A stretch of 64,000 nt of DNA, taken from contig NZ_CP006644.1 in the NCBI RefSeq assembly GCF_000512205.2, positions 3,590,520 to 3,654,519 of the forward strand. The letters are read 5' to 3'. The stretch is from Sphingomonas sanxanigenens DSM 19645 = NX02 (GTDB taxonomy: Bacteria; Pseudomonadota; Alphaproteobacteria; Sphingomonadales; Sphingomonadaceae). Both the position numbers and the translations under genes were made by a program. The notes below the pieces were generated by a model that worked only from the letters and a program-made list of their open reading frames with translations, had not been told where the DNA came from and made no database searches. Within the stretch, counting starts at the first letter, position 1, and every line of letters begins with the position of its first letter. Below, in pieces: positions 25,910-34,557 of the stretch.

Positions 25910-25941
25910 TCGATCGCGGCGGCGCGCGCCGCCGCGATCGA
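25910..25941. terminator. Perfect 32-bp palindrome after the deglycosidase operon
   Basis: A fully self-complementary 32-bp sequence begins 9 nt after the stop of the beta-subunit gene. As RNA it gives a very stable GC-rich stem of about 14 bp with a 4-nt loop. No T run follows, so it would be a non-canonical terminator or a 3'-end stabiliser. The next 280 nt hold no convincing gene; a short open frame near 26023 lacks any recognisable features. Confidence 0.5.
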
Positions 25942-26225
25942 CACCGCCGATCATCAACGGACCGGGCGGGCCAGCGTGACGCGCGCCGACCGCGGTCGTG
26001 CGGTCGATTGGGGAAACATCAGATGCGTAGCACACTCCGGTCATTTGCGATCGCCCGCATGGCGTTGGCGCCAAGTGGCGCAAGCCCGTCCACGGTCGCG
26101 CAGCCAGTGCCACCCCTCACCCTGCCGGTGACCGGAGAGGATATGTTCGCCGGCGGCGCCGCGCCGGTTCCCTGGCGTGCCAGCGCAGGGTACGGCATCA
26201 AGTGGCGGACGGATCGGGAACCGTC

Positions 26226-26732
26226 ATGGGCATGAGCCAGGAAATCTGGGTCTCCCCCGCGGCGGTGCAGCTGCAGGAACAGGGGCCCGACTATCTCGAC
26301 ATCGTCGACGATCAGCCCTGGTCGGCGCAGTCCGGGTTCCACCGCGGCTTCTCATCCAGCTTCCGCATTCGCCCCGATCGGAAGCTGTGGTTCCACTTTC
26401 CCTTTCAGCTGCCGACGCAGGTAACCGTCCATCGCGCGCTGCTGCTGTGGGAAGCCGAGGGTGATGCCGCCATCAACTGGGTGTGCGTCCATCATGGCGG
26501 CATGCAGCGCCAGCATCTGTTCGAGCCGGGCACGGCGCTGAGCGGAACGCCGGTTCCGTTCGATCCGCCGGAACAATGGCGCCATTTCTATCCGGCGTCG
26601 CATCGGCTGCTCAGCGACCTGCCGATCGCTCCGGCGATCGACAGCCGGTTCGGCGTTCAGCTCTGCGTGCTGGCGCAGGGACCAGGAGTGGTCCGCTTCT
26701 ACGGCGCCGGGTTGCGTATCCTCGCGCCCTGA
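26226..26732 (+). CDS. Conserved-looking hypothetical protein in the glycoside block
   Basis: A 168-residue protein that I do not recognise. It has no signal peptide or membrane helix. It is rich in aromatic residues and looks beta-stranded (KLWFHFPFQLPTQVTVHRALLLWEAEGD, INWVCVHHGG, VVRFYGAGLRIL). Codon use is like the neighbours, which supports a real gene. The start could be 26226 or the next ATG at 26232. It stands alone between the deglycosidase operon and the convergent TetR gene. A sugar- or aglycone-binding or accessory role is possible, but nothing in the sequence proves it. Confidence 0.6.
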   Translation: MGMSQEIWVSPAAVQLQEQGPDYLDIVDDQPWSAQSGFHRGFSSSFRIRPDRKLWFHFPFQLPTQVTVHRALLLWEAEGDAAINWVCVHHGGMQRQHLFEPGTALSGTPVPFDPPEQWRHFYPASHRLLSDLPIAPAIDSRFGVQLCVLAQGPGVVRFYGAGLRILAP

Positions 26733-26747
26733 TCGCGCGCACCACGG

Positions 26748-27431
26748 TCAACGTGCGGGCGCGCGCAGGAAGGCAGCGCACATGATCGCCAGATCCTCCT
26801 TCAATTCCTCCCAATTGCCCTGGTTCGCGGCTTCCGGCGAGGATCCGAGGCCGAGGAAGCGCGCCAGCGTGTAGTAGATCATGCGAAACGCGTTGCCGAC
26901 CAGCCGCTCATGGTCGGGTCGACCGAATTCGTCCGAGTAACGCAGCATCTGCGCCTGCGCTTCGGCGCTCAGCTTCTCGGCCGAACTGCGGCCAAGCGCC
27001 GACATCGAATCATCGTAAATCGCGCGAAACATGATCGGACGCAGCACCGGACTGTAATCCTTGAGCAGCTCGGCATAGGCATGGATGAAATAATAGGTGT
27101 AATCGTCGAGCGTGGCGGATTTGCCCGCGACTTCGGCCATCATCCTGTCCTGGTCCTCGCCGATCCGGGCGAGCACCCGGCCGTGGACGGCGCGGATCAA
27201 ATCGTCCTTGCTGTCGAAGCGCAGGTAGATCGATCCGATCGAAACCTTGCCCGCCTTGCTCACCTCGGTCAGCGTGAAATCGTCGTTGCCGCGCTTCACC
27301 ATCAGCTTTTCCGCGGCGGTCAGCATCCGTTCGTAGGAGGCGCGGCTGCGCCCCTGCTGGGGTTCGCGGCTTACTTCGGCTGCCGCCGAAATAGAATCGC
27401 TCTTCGTTTTCGCTGTTGACACCGGCGGCAT
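26748..27431 (-). CDS. TetR-family transcriptional regulator (probable regulator of the block)
   Basis: A 227-residue TetR-type regulator. The DNA-binding domain covers about residues 31-80, with the helix-turn-helix in FTLTEVSKAGKVSIGSIYLRFDSKDDL. The C-terminal ligand domain is all helical. The inner ATG at 27431 is used because the upstream in-frame extension crosses the promoter region. It is divergent from the luciferase-type monooxygenase operon. An operator-like palindrome lies between them, and the same motif recurs at four more promoters of this block, so it is the best candidate for a common repressor sensing the glycoside or its aglycone. Confidence 0.85.
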   Translation of the reverse strand: MPPVSTAKTKSDSISAAAEVSREPQQGRSRASYERMLTAAEKLMVKRGNDDFTLTEVSKAGKVSIGSIYLRFDSKDDLIRAVHGRVLARIGEDQDRMMAEVAGKSATLDDYTYYFIHAYAELLKDYSPVLRPIMFRAIYDDSMSALGRSSAEKLSAEAQAQMLRYSDEFGRPDHERLVGNAFRMIYYTLARFLGLGSSPEAANQGNWEELKEDLAIMCAAFLRAPAR

Positions 27432-27451
27432 ATCAATCCTATCACCAATAA

Positions 27452-27467
27452 GAACGATGGTTCTAAT
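27452..27467. promoter_or_regulatory. Putative TetR operator, site 4 (TetR / monooxygenase divergent promoters)
   Basis: GAAC-GATG-GTTCTAAT, the most symmetrical copy: AGAAC and GTTCT are perfect arms around GATG. It lies 21 nt before the TetR start and 88 nt before the monooxygenase start, so one bound dimer could control both directions, including autorepression. Confidence 0.6.
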
Positions 27468-27550
27468 TATGCTATCATTCTGGAAGCATCGAGAGCCAAT
27501 GTAAACAAGCCGGCCACCGCAGCGCCAATGAGCGCGATTTGGAGGGGACA

Positions 27551-28678
27551 ATGCGTTTTTCGGTGTTTCTCAACGCGCGGTCGATGGCGCCCAGCGAGGA
27601 TCGCAAACTGATCCAGGACCTCACGGCGCATGCCACCAGGGCCGCCGCACTGGGTTTCGACGCGATCTTTATGCCCGACCATCATTTCAACGGCTATATG
27701 CCGATCGCGTCCGACAGCTACATGTATGCGGCCTATCTCGCTGCGCGTCTGCCGCAGATGCATTTCGGTTTCTCCGTGACTTCGGTGCCGCTCCATCATC
27801 CGGTCCGCTTTGTCGAGAGGATCAACATCCTCGATCAACTCACCGATGGCAAACTGCTGATCGGTGTCGGCAGTGGAACGACGCCGGAAGAGATGATCGG
27901 CTTCGGCGTCAACTATCGCGAGTCCGGCGCGATTTCGGAAAACAACCTCGCGATCGCCGAACAACTCTGGGCGAAGCGGATGGACGATCCCGCGGTGGAG
28001 ATCGATAATGGGCCGCACAAGGGCCGCGTGCTGCAGCGGATCGCGCCGGCACCCTATACGCCCCGCCATGCCAGGTTGATGCCTGTCGCGATGAAGGAAG
28101 CGAGCGCGCGCCGCGCCGCCGAAAATGGCTGGCCGGCCTTCATCCCCGCTTTCACCCCGCCGCAGATCGGCGGCACCGAACCGATGAAGCATGTCGCCAA
28201 ATTCTTCGGCATCTATCGCCGGATGCTCGAAGAGGCGGGCCATGCGCCCGAGGTGGTCGCCGATGCGCTCGGCTGGACGACGCATACCTACCAGGTCGTC
28301 CATGTCGCCGAGACCGACGCGCAGGCGCGCGCGGAGCTGGAGGTCATCCTGCGATCCTATCAGGACGCGATCGAGCGCGAGAACGAGTATAACCGCCGCG
28401 CGGAATCGGACGATGCCAACAAGAAGACCGATCGCACGCCCAACGCGCTGACCGACGACTGGATCGGCACCTGGTGTCTCTACGGATCGCCCGAGACGGT
28501 GATCGAGCATCTGGCGCCCTATGCGGAGCTCGGGATCGGCAACATCCTGTGTGGCACCACCACCGGGCCGCTGACCGAGGAGCGGCTGCGGCTGGGCGAC
28601 CAGACGCTGCGGCTTCTGTCTGAAAAGGTGATGCCAGCGTTCAAGCCGGCGATCCCGTCGTCGGTGGCCGCGGAATAG
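27551..28678 (+). CDS. LLM-class (luciferase-like) flavin-dependent monooxygenase
   Basis: A 375-residue enzyme with the bacterial-luciferase-like TIM barrel. Features are LGFDAIFMPDHHFNGY near residue 36, VTSVPLHHPVRFVERINILDQLTDGKLLIGVGSGT (75-109), and a late GSPETVIEHLAPYAELGIGNILCG. Such enzymes use reduced FMN and O2 for hydroxylation or Baeyer-Villiger-type oxidation. The next gene encodes an NADPH-dependent FMN reductase, giving a complete two-component system. The substrate is probably the aromatic part of the glycoside, inferred from the ring-cleavage genes downstream. The ATG follows a GGAGGGG ribosome site. Confidence 0.85.
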   Translation: MRFSVFLNARSMAPSEDRKLIQDLTAHATRAAALGFDAIFMPDHHFNGYMPIASDSYMYAAYLAARLPQMHFGFSVTSVPLHHPVRFVERINILDQLTDGKLLIGVGSGTTPEEMIGFGVNYRESGAISENNLAIAEQLWAKRMDDPAVEIDNGPHKGRVLQRIAPAPYTPRHARLMPVAMKEASARRAAENGWPAFIPAFTPPQIGGTEPMKHVAKFFGIYRRMLEEAGHAPEVVADALGWTTHTYQVVHVAETDAQARAELEVILRSYQDAIERENEYNRRAESDDANKKTDRTPNALTDDWIGTWCLYGSPETVIEHLAPYAELGIGNILCGTTTGPLTEERLRLGDQTLRLLSEKVMPAFKPAIPSSVAAE

Positions 28679-28733
28679 ATCCGAACGGGCAAGCGGCCCT
28701 CGAGACGGCCGCCCCGAGCATGAGGAGAGAATG

Positions 28734-29324
28734 ATGGCCAGTTCCCCTGCCGCCACGCGCCGGCGCATCGTCGGACTGGGCGGGACGTTCCGGCAGGCGT
28801 CGTCGAGCGAAAGGATCGTCCGTGCGATCCTCGCCGAGTGCGCGGCACTGGGCGCGGAGACGATCATGTTCGACGGGCCCGCGCTCGCGCGGCTGCCGCA
28901 CTACAATCCCGAGCATCCTGACCGCACGCCGGAAGAAGCCGCGCTTGTCGAGGCGATGCGAGGTGCGGACGGGATCGTGATCGGCAGCCCCGGCTATCAT
29001 GGCGGCTATTCGGGTCTGGTGAAGAACGCGATCGACCTGCTGGAAGATCTGCGGCCGGACGCGCGCACCTATTTCGACGGGCGTCCGGTCGGCCTTGCGG
29101 TCACCGCCGCCGGCTGGCAGGCGTGCGGCACGACGTTGTCGGCGCTGCGCGATGTGATCCACGCGATGCGCGGCTGGCCGACGCCGGTCGGGATCGCGAT
29201 CAATTCGGTGGAGCAGCGGCCGTTCGGGCCCGACGGCATGATCGTCGACGAGACGGTCGCCCGCGCCATACGCGCGCAGGCCGAACAGATCATGCGCTTC
29301 ACGATGATGGAGGCCGCAGCGTGA
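28734..29324 (+). CDS. NAD(P)H-dependent FMN reductase
   Basis: About 196 residues of the flavodoxin-like NADPH-dependent FMN reductase family. Features are GLGGTFRQASSSERIVRAIL for the phosphate loop, DGIVIGSPGYHGGYSGLVKNAIDLLEDL for the flavin site, and a final helix. It supplies reduced FMN to the luciferase-type monooxygenase encoded 55 nt upstream. Two ATGs are adjacent (28731 and 28734); the second has better spacing from the AGGAG. It overlaps the beta-glucosidase gene by four bases (GTGA). Confidence 0.85.
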   Translation: MASSPAATRRRIVGLGGTFRQASSSERIVRAILAECAALGAETIMFDGPALARLPHYNPEHPDRTPEEAALVEAMRGADGIVIGSPGYHGGYSGLVKNAIDLLEDLRPDARTYFDGRPVGLAVTAAGWQACGTTLSALRDVIHAMRGWPTPVGIAINSVEQRPFGPDGMIVDETVARAIRAQAEQIMRFTMMEAAA

Positions 29325-31711
29325 TTTCGGGACTTTCGATCGAACAGCGCGTGGCGATGAGCGCCGGCGCGACGATGTGGACGACCGTCGGCTATCCCGA
29401 CGCCGGCATCCCGTCGCTGGCGATGGCCGATGGCCCGATGGGCATTGCCAGCGGCCGTGTCGACGAGCGCGATGTCGCGCTGCTCTGCCCCTGCCCCACC
29501 GCGCTCGGCGCCAGCTGGGATGTCGACCTGTGCGAACGCGTCGGCACGCTGGTGGGCGGTGAAGCGATCCGCATGGGCGTCGACATGGTGCTGGCGCCCA
29601 ACGTCAACCTTGCGCGCAGCCCGCTGTCCGGTCGCGCGTTCGAATATTATTCGGAAGAGCCGGTGCTGGCCGGCATCATCGGCGCGGCGTGGGTGACGGG
29701 GCTGCAGGCGACGGGCACCGCCGCGGTCGTCAAGCACCTCGTCTGCAACGACAGCGAGACGGATCGCGACCGGATGAACGCGGTTGTCGACGAACGCACG
29801 TTGCGCGAGATCTATCTGCTGCCGTTCGAACTCTGCGCGGACGCCGGCGCGGGCGGCATGCTCACCGCCTATAACCGCCTCAACGGTGACTGGTGCGCCG
29901 AGCAGCACCATGTGATCACGACGATCGTGAAGCAGGAATGGCGGTTTCCGGGCGTCATGATGAGCGACTGGTTCGGCACGCATTCGACCGTCGCGACGCT
30001 GCGTGCCGGCCTCGATCTCGAAATGCCCGGCCCGGCCCGCTTCCTGGGGTTCAAGGCGGCCGAGGCGGTCGCGCAAGGCCTCGTCGATGCCGACCGCGCG
30101 ACCGATGCCGCGGCGCGGGTCGCCGCTGCGGCGGCCCGCTTCACGGGCGGCAAGCGCAGTCCGATCACCGGAGCGGCAGCGGATGCGCTGCTTGTCGAGG
30201 CTGCCGCGGCCGGCTTCGTGCTGCTCAAGAATGAGGCGCAGTTGCTGCCGCTGGTGCCGGGTCGCACCCCGCATATCGCCATTATCGGCCCCAATGCGGC
30301 GGCGCCCTGCTATCAGGGCGGCACCTTCGCCAAGATCGCGGTCGCGCCCGATGCTGCGCGGCCGTTGGAAGCGATCGTGGCGCGCTACGCCGGTCATGCC
30401 CGGATCGACTATGAGCCCGGCGTCGACCCGCAGCCGCGCCTGCCGTCGATGCCGGTGCGCCCCGCGCGTAATATTGGCGACGGTCGCGACAGCGGCATGA
30501 CCATCGATTACTTTGACGGCCAGTCGCCCGATGCGCGGCTGATCGCCAGCGAGACCCGCGACACCAATTCGCTGGTCTGGTTCGCGGGCGTGCATGACGA
30601 TGTCGCAGCGCTCGACCGGCCGGCGCGGATCGTCGCGCGCGGTATCTTCCGTGCGGAGGCGGGCGGCAGTCATATCTTCTACCTCGGGGCGACCGGTCCG
30701 GTGCGGATGCGCATCGATGGCCGCGACATCCTTCAGGCGACCGAACCGGTCGCCTCGTCCGACGTCATGGGCAAGCTGAAGAGCGGCGATGCCAACAGCG
30801 TCTCCGTGGATCTCGACGCGGGCGCGGAGATTCTGGTCGAGGTCGAGTTCGATTACGCTCCCGCGCGCGTGCACGGCCTGTGGTACGGCATTCGCCGCCC
30901 GGACACGCCCGAGGCGATGCTCGCGCGCGCCGTCGCGCTGGCCGGAGAGGCGGACGCGGTCGTGCTGATCGTCGGCGAAACCTCCGACGCCAGCGTCGAG
31001 AGCAAGGATCGCCCGCACACGCGGCTGGCCGACGAACAGGTCCGGCTGATCGAGGCAGTCACCGCCGCCAATCCGCGCACCGCGATCGTCGCCAATGTCG
31101 GCCACGCCTTCGATTGCGCGTGGGAGGATCGGGCGGCGGCTTTGCTCGTCGCCTGGTATCCCGGCGAGGGCTTCGGCGCAGCGATCGCGGCGGTGCTGGC
31201 GGGAGATCGCGAACCGGGCGGACGGATGCCGGTGTCGATCGCGCGCACCGAGACAGACTATCCGGCGTTCTCGCTGACGCCGGACGCCGCAGGCGACCTC
31301 CATTATCGCGAAGGTACGCGCATCGGTTATCGCGGCATGGCGAATCCGCGCCACACGCTGGGCGCGGGCTTCGGCTATGCCGACATCGCTCTCCTCGACG
31401 CCCGTGTCGTGCCCGCCGAGGGCGACAGCATCGCCATCGCCGCGACGGTGGAGAACCGCGGCGAACGCGCCGGCAGCGACGTGATCCAGGTCTACCGGCG
31501 CGCGCCCGAACTGGCGCTCGCTGGGTTCGCCAAGGTCCATCTCGCGCCCGGCGAGCGGCGCGACGTCCGCATCGTCATCGCGCGGCGCCGTCTCCAGACG
31601 TGGGACGACGGTTGGCGCGACATCGCCGACCCGCAGCTGTTCGCCGGCCGGTCCGCCGACGACATCGCCTTCGACCTCCCCCTCACTCCCGTTCCGGAGC
31701 AGATCCTATGA
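29321..31711 (+). CDS. Glycoside hydrolase family 3 beta-glucosidase with PA14 domain
   Basis: A 796-residue GH3 enzyme. The N-terminal barrel has PLSGRAFEYYSEEPVLAG and the catalytic nucleophile D216 in MMSDWFGT. A PA14 insertion (about 394-520, starting MTIDYFDGQ) lies inside the C-terminal sandwich domain, and a fibronectin-III-like domain ends the protein. This order is typical of BglX/BGL-type beta-glucosidases with PA14 loops that recognise aryl or oligo-glucosides. No signal peptide is seen, so it acts in the cytoplasm. The GTG start is translationally coupled to the FMN reductase gene. It probably removes O-linked glucose from the same class of substrates. Confidence 0.88.
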   Translation: MISGLSIEQRVAMSAGATMWTTVGYPDAGIPSLAMADGPMGIASGRVDERDVALLCPCPTALGASWDVDLCERVGTLVGGEAIRMGVDMVLAPNVNLARSPLSGRAFEYYSEEPVLAGIIGAAWVTGLQATGTAAVVKHLVCNDSETDRDRMNAVVDERTLREIYLLPFELCADAGAGGMLTAYNRLNGDWCAEQHHVITTIVKQEWRFPGVMMSDWFGTHSTVATLRAGLDLEMPGPARFLGFKAAEAVAQGLVDADRATDAAARVAAAAARFTGGKRSPITGAAADALLVEAAAAGFVLLKNEAQLLPLVPGRTPHIAIIGPNAAAPCYQGGTFAKIAVAPDAARPLEAIVARYAGHARIDYEPGVDPQPRLPSMPVRPARNIGDGRDSGMTIDYFDGQSPDARLIASETRDTNSLVWFAGVHDDVAALDRPARIVARGIFRAEAGGSHIFYLGATGPVRMRIDGRDILQATEPVASSDVMGKLKSGDANSVSVDLDAGAEILVEVEFDYAPARVHGLWYGIRRPDTPEAMLARAVALAGEADAVVLIVGETSDASVESKDRPHTRLADEQVRLIEAVTAANPRTAIVANVGHAFDCAWEDRAAALLVAWYPGEGFGAAIAAVLAGDREPGGRMPVSIARTETDYPAFSLTPDAAGDLHYREGTRIGYRGMANPRHTLGAGFGYADIALLDARVVPAEGDSIAIAATVENRGERAGSDVIQVYRRAPELALAGFAKVHLAPGERRDVRIVIARRRLQTWDDGWRDIADPQLFAGRSADDIAFDLPLTPVPEQIL

Positions 31712-32610
31712 GCCGCGTCACCGAAATCCGCCATGTCGGTTATGGCGTGCCCGATCTGGCCGCCGAACGCGCCTTCTACGCGGACCAATGGAAGCTGGTG
31801 GAAGCCGGCGAGGAGGCCGGCATGGTCCATTTCGCGGCCGAGGGCGGCGAGGAGCTGTATGTCGTCCGGCTGCGGCAAAGCGCTGAGAAGCGCATCGACG
31901 TGATCGCGCTCGCGGCGGACGATCGCGCGGCGGTCGACGGGCTGCACGGCCGGGTCGTGGCGTCGGGGTGCCGGATCATCTTCGCGCCGCGGGATCTGGA
32001 GACGCCGGGCGGCGGCTATGGCTTCCGCTTCTTCTCGCCGGACGGGCTGCCGTTCGAGATTTCCAGCGACGTCGCGCGCCGCACCCCGCGCCAGTTGTCG
32101 CGGTGGGAAGGGGTGCCGCAGAAGATCAGCCATATCGTGCTGCATTCGCCGGATCACCAGGCGCTGGTGCGCTGGTTCGTCGACGTGCTGGGCTTCAGGG
32201 TGAGCGACTGGCTGGGCGATTTCATGTGCTTCCTGCGCTGCAATTCGGCGCATCACCGCCTTGCGATCCTGCCGGGGCCGCCCTGCCTCAACCATGTCGC
32301 CTATGACATGCTGAGCGTGGACGACATGATGGCCGGGATCGCCCGCCTGAAGCAGAAGGGCACCGACATCCGCTGGGGGCCAGGCCGCCACACCGCGGGC
32401 AACAACACCTTCAGCTATTTCACGACGCCGGCGGGGTTCGCGGTCGAATATACGTCCGAGCTGGAAGAGGTGGATTTCGAAGGCCATGCGGCGAAGGTCC
32501 ACATCCCCGGGCCCAGGGTGATGGACCAGTGGGGCATCGGCGTCGGCGGTCCGCAGACGATGCCGCATCCCGAGCCCGACAAGGGGCTGTTCCAGGCGGT
32601 GGAGGCCTGA
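31708..32610 (+). CDS. Extradiol (type I, VOC-fold) ring-cleavage dioxygenase
   Basis: A 300-residue two-domain vicinal-oxygen-chelate protein like BphC/catechol 2,3-dioxygenases. The 2-His-1-carboxylate iron ligands are H142 (KISHIVLHS), H196 (CLNHVAYD) and E247 (FAVEYTSE), all in the second domain as expected. It opens a catechol ring next to its hydroxyls. The ATG overlaps the beta-glucosidase stop by four bases. With the C-C hydrolase immediately downstream it forms the classic meta-cleavage pair. The catechol it uses is not evident. Confidence 0.87.
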   Translation: MSRVTEIRHVGYGVPDLAAERAFYADQWKLVEAGEEAGMVHFAAEGGEELYVVRLRQSAEKRIDVIALAADDRAAVDGLHGRVVASGCRIIFAPRDLETPGGGYGFRFFSPDGLPFEISSDVARRTPRQLSRWEGVPQKISHIVLHSPDHQALVRWFVDVLGFRVSDWLGDFMCFLRCNSAHHRLAILPGPPCLNHVAYDMLSVDDMMAGIARLKQKGTDIRWGPGRHTAGNNTFSYFTTPAGFAVEYTSELEEVDFEGHAAKVHIPGPRVMDQWGIGVGGPQTMPHPEPDKGLFQAVEA

Positions 32611-32613
32611 GCG

Positions 32614-33771
32614 GTGGCGCTGTTCGAATATTTCCCGAACTATATCTGGAACCTCTCGGTCGCGATCGCGATGGAGAGCGGTGGGCAGATCGGCGAGATC
32701 GTCGACATGTGCCAGCCGATCCGCGACGCCGCCGCCGGCGGCGCGGACGCCGGCACGCCGATGTTCATGAAGGCGTGGGCGGCGATGGGCGACAAGCTGC
32801 TCGACCTTGCCGGCGAAGACGAAGCGAAGGGCCGCGCCTTCTCCGCGTCGAACAAGCTGGAGCGCGCAGCCCTCTATCTCTTCACCGCGGAGCGGATGCA
32901 GGGCCATGGCCATCCCGGCCGGCAGGAAACCTATGCCAGGGCCCGTGACGCCTTCGACCGCTCGACGGCGCTTGGCAGGCTCAACCGCGCGCGTGTCGAG
33001 ATCCCGCTGGCGACCGGCACCATGCCCGCGCTCTACACGCGCGCGCCGGGCGACGGCGCCAGGCCGGTGGTCGTGTTCTGCAACGGCCTCGATAGCTGCA
33101 AGGAGCTGCTCTACTGGACGCGGCTGCCGCACGAACTCGCGCGGCGCGGCATCTCGACCTTGTGCGTCGACCAGCCCGGCAGCGGCGAGGCGCTGCGGCT
33201 GCAGGGCCTGCCGGTCGATCCGCACAGCGAGCATTGGGCGTCGAAGGCGATCGACTGGCTGGAGGCGCAGCCCGACGCCGATCCTGCGCGCATCGGCATG
33301 ACCGGGATTTCGCTGGGCGGCCATTTCGCGCCGCGCGCGGTCGCCTATGAACCGCGCTTCGCGAGCGGGGCGGTGTGGGGCGCCAACCACAATTGGCGCG
33401 AGGTGCAGGACAGGCGGATGGCGCGCGAGGGGGAGAACCCGGTGCCGCATTACTGGGCGCATGTGCACTGGGCATTCGGCGCTAAGGATCAGGACGACTT
33501 CCTGGCGAAGTCCGAGGCGATGAACCTCAACGGCCATATCGACCGCATCGAGGTGCCGTTCCTTGTCACCCACGGCGCCAACGACCGCCAGATCAGCGTT
33601 GCCTATGCCGACGATCTTTACGACCAGCTCGTCAACAGCCCGCGCCGCGAGAAGATGATCTTCACGGCGCGCGAGGGCGGGGTCGAGCATGTCGGTGCCG
33701 ACAACATGGCCTATGGCCGCGACCTCCTCGCCGACTGGTTCGCCGAGACGCTGGGCGGGCAGACGGCATGA
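32614..33771 (+). CDS. Alpha/beta hydrolase, probable C-C bond hydrolase (DHPON hydrolase-like)
   Basis: A 385-residue hydrolase with an N-terminal helical cap (about 1-125) before the alpha/beta core, the architecture of 2,6-dihydroxypseudooxynicotine hydrolase and FrsA-like enzymes. The nucleophile is S233 in GISLGGHF, the acid lies in HGANDRQ and the histidine in VEHVGADN. Known relatives split carbon-carbon bonds of aromatic ketones or ring-cleavage products. It follows the extradiol dioxygenase by 3 nt (GTG start) and overlaps the cyclase gene by 4 nt, so it probably hydrolyses the meta-cleavage product or an acyl-phenol aglycone. Confidence 0.8.
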   Translation: MALFEYFPNYIWNLSVAIAMESGGQIGEIVDMCQPIRDAAAGGADAGTPMFMKAWAAMGDKLLDLAGEDEAKGRAFSASNKLERAALYLFTAERMQGHGHPGRQETYARARDAFDRSTALGRLNRARVEIPLATGTMPALYTRAPGDGARPVVVFCNGLDSCKELLYWTRLPHELARRGISTLCVDQPGSGEALRLQGLPVDPHSEHWASKAIDWLEAQPDADPARIGMTGISLGGHFAPRAVAYEPRFASGAVWGANHNWREVQDRRMAREGENPVPHYWAHVHWAFGAKDQDDFLAKSEAMNLNGHIDRIEVPFLVTHGANDRQISVAYADDLYDQLVNSPRREKMIFTAREGGVEHVGADNMAYGRDLLADWFAETLGGQTA

Positions 33772-34547
33772 CCCGCCGCTTCGTCGACCTGTCGATCACG
33801 CTGTGCAACGACGTGGTGAGCGATCCGCCTTTCCTGAAGCCGGAGATCACCTACCAGACGCACATGGATACCGCGCCCGAGCTCGGCATCTTCTTCCCCG
33901 GGGTGACGGCGCAGGATACGCCGGACGGCGCTGGGTTCGCGGCATCCGAATGGGTCAGGCTGACCACCCACAGCGGCACCCATCTCGACGCGCCCTATCA
34001 TTTCCACCCGACCATGAACGGCGGCGAACGCTCGATCACCATTGACGAGGTCCCGCTCGACTGGTGCTTCCGCCCGGGCGTGAAGCTGGACTTCCGCCAC
34101 TATGCGGACGGCTATGTCGTGACGGCACAGGACGTCGAAGACGAACTCGCCCGCATCGGCCATGTGCTCGAGCCGCTCGACATCGTGCTGGTGAACACGG
34201 CAGCGGGCAAGGCGCTGGGCCGGCCCGACTATGTCGATGTCGGGTGCGGCATGGGCTATGAGGCGACGATGTACCTGACGAGCCGCGGCGTGCGCGTGAC
34301 CGGCACCGACGCGTGGAGCTGGGACGCGCCGTTCGCCCACACCGCGGCGAAGGTGAAGGAGACCGGCGACACCTCGCTGATCTGGGAAGGCCACAAGGCC
34401 GGCCGCGACATCGGCTATTGCCACCTCGAGAAGCTGCACAACCTGGAGGCGCTGCCGCCGCATGGCTTCACGGTCAGCTGCTTCCCGCACAAGATCAAGG
34501 GGGCGTCGGCCGGCTGGACGCGCGCGGTCGCGATTATCGAGGACTAG
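33768..34547 (+). CDS. Cyclase-family / kynurenine-formamidase-like metal hydrolase
   Basis: A 259-residue protein of the bacterial cyclase/arylformamidase family. Its metal-site signature HSGTHLDAPYHF places H68, H72 and D74 as ligands, with a later VTGTDAWSWD segment. These Zn or Mn enzymes hydrolyse formamides, lactones or related bonds. It overlaps the C-C hydrolase by four bases. In the pathway it could hydrolyse an enol-lactone or a ring-opened intermediate, but the step is inferred. Confidence 0.8.
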   Translation: MTRRFVDLSITLCNDVVSDPPFLKPEITYQTHMDTAPELGIFFPGVTAQDTPDGAGFAASEWVRLTTHSGTHLDAPYHFHPTMNGGERSITIDEVPLDWCFRPGVKLDFRHYADGYVVTAQDVEDELARIGHVLEPLDIVLVNTAAGKALGRPDYVDVGCGMGYEATMYLTSRGVRVTGTDAWSWDAPFAHTAAKVKETGDTSLIWEGHKAGRDIGYCHLEKLHNLEALPPHGFTVSCFPHKIKGASAGWTRAVAIIED

Positions 34548-34557
34548 GAGAGAATAG

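Noticed and set aside
26008-26235. Short rightward frame beginning near MRSTLRSFAIARM after the deglycosidase operon
   Set aside because: It ends inside the start of the hypothetical gene, has no convincing signal peptide and no family; kept out of the gene list, though a remnant cannot be excluded.
29069-31540. Very long leftward frame (over 800 codons) antisense to the GH3 gene
   Set aside because: It is the mirror frame of a real GC-rich gene; the opposite strand has clear GH3 catalytic motifs and coupled starts.
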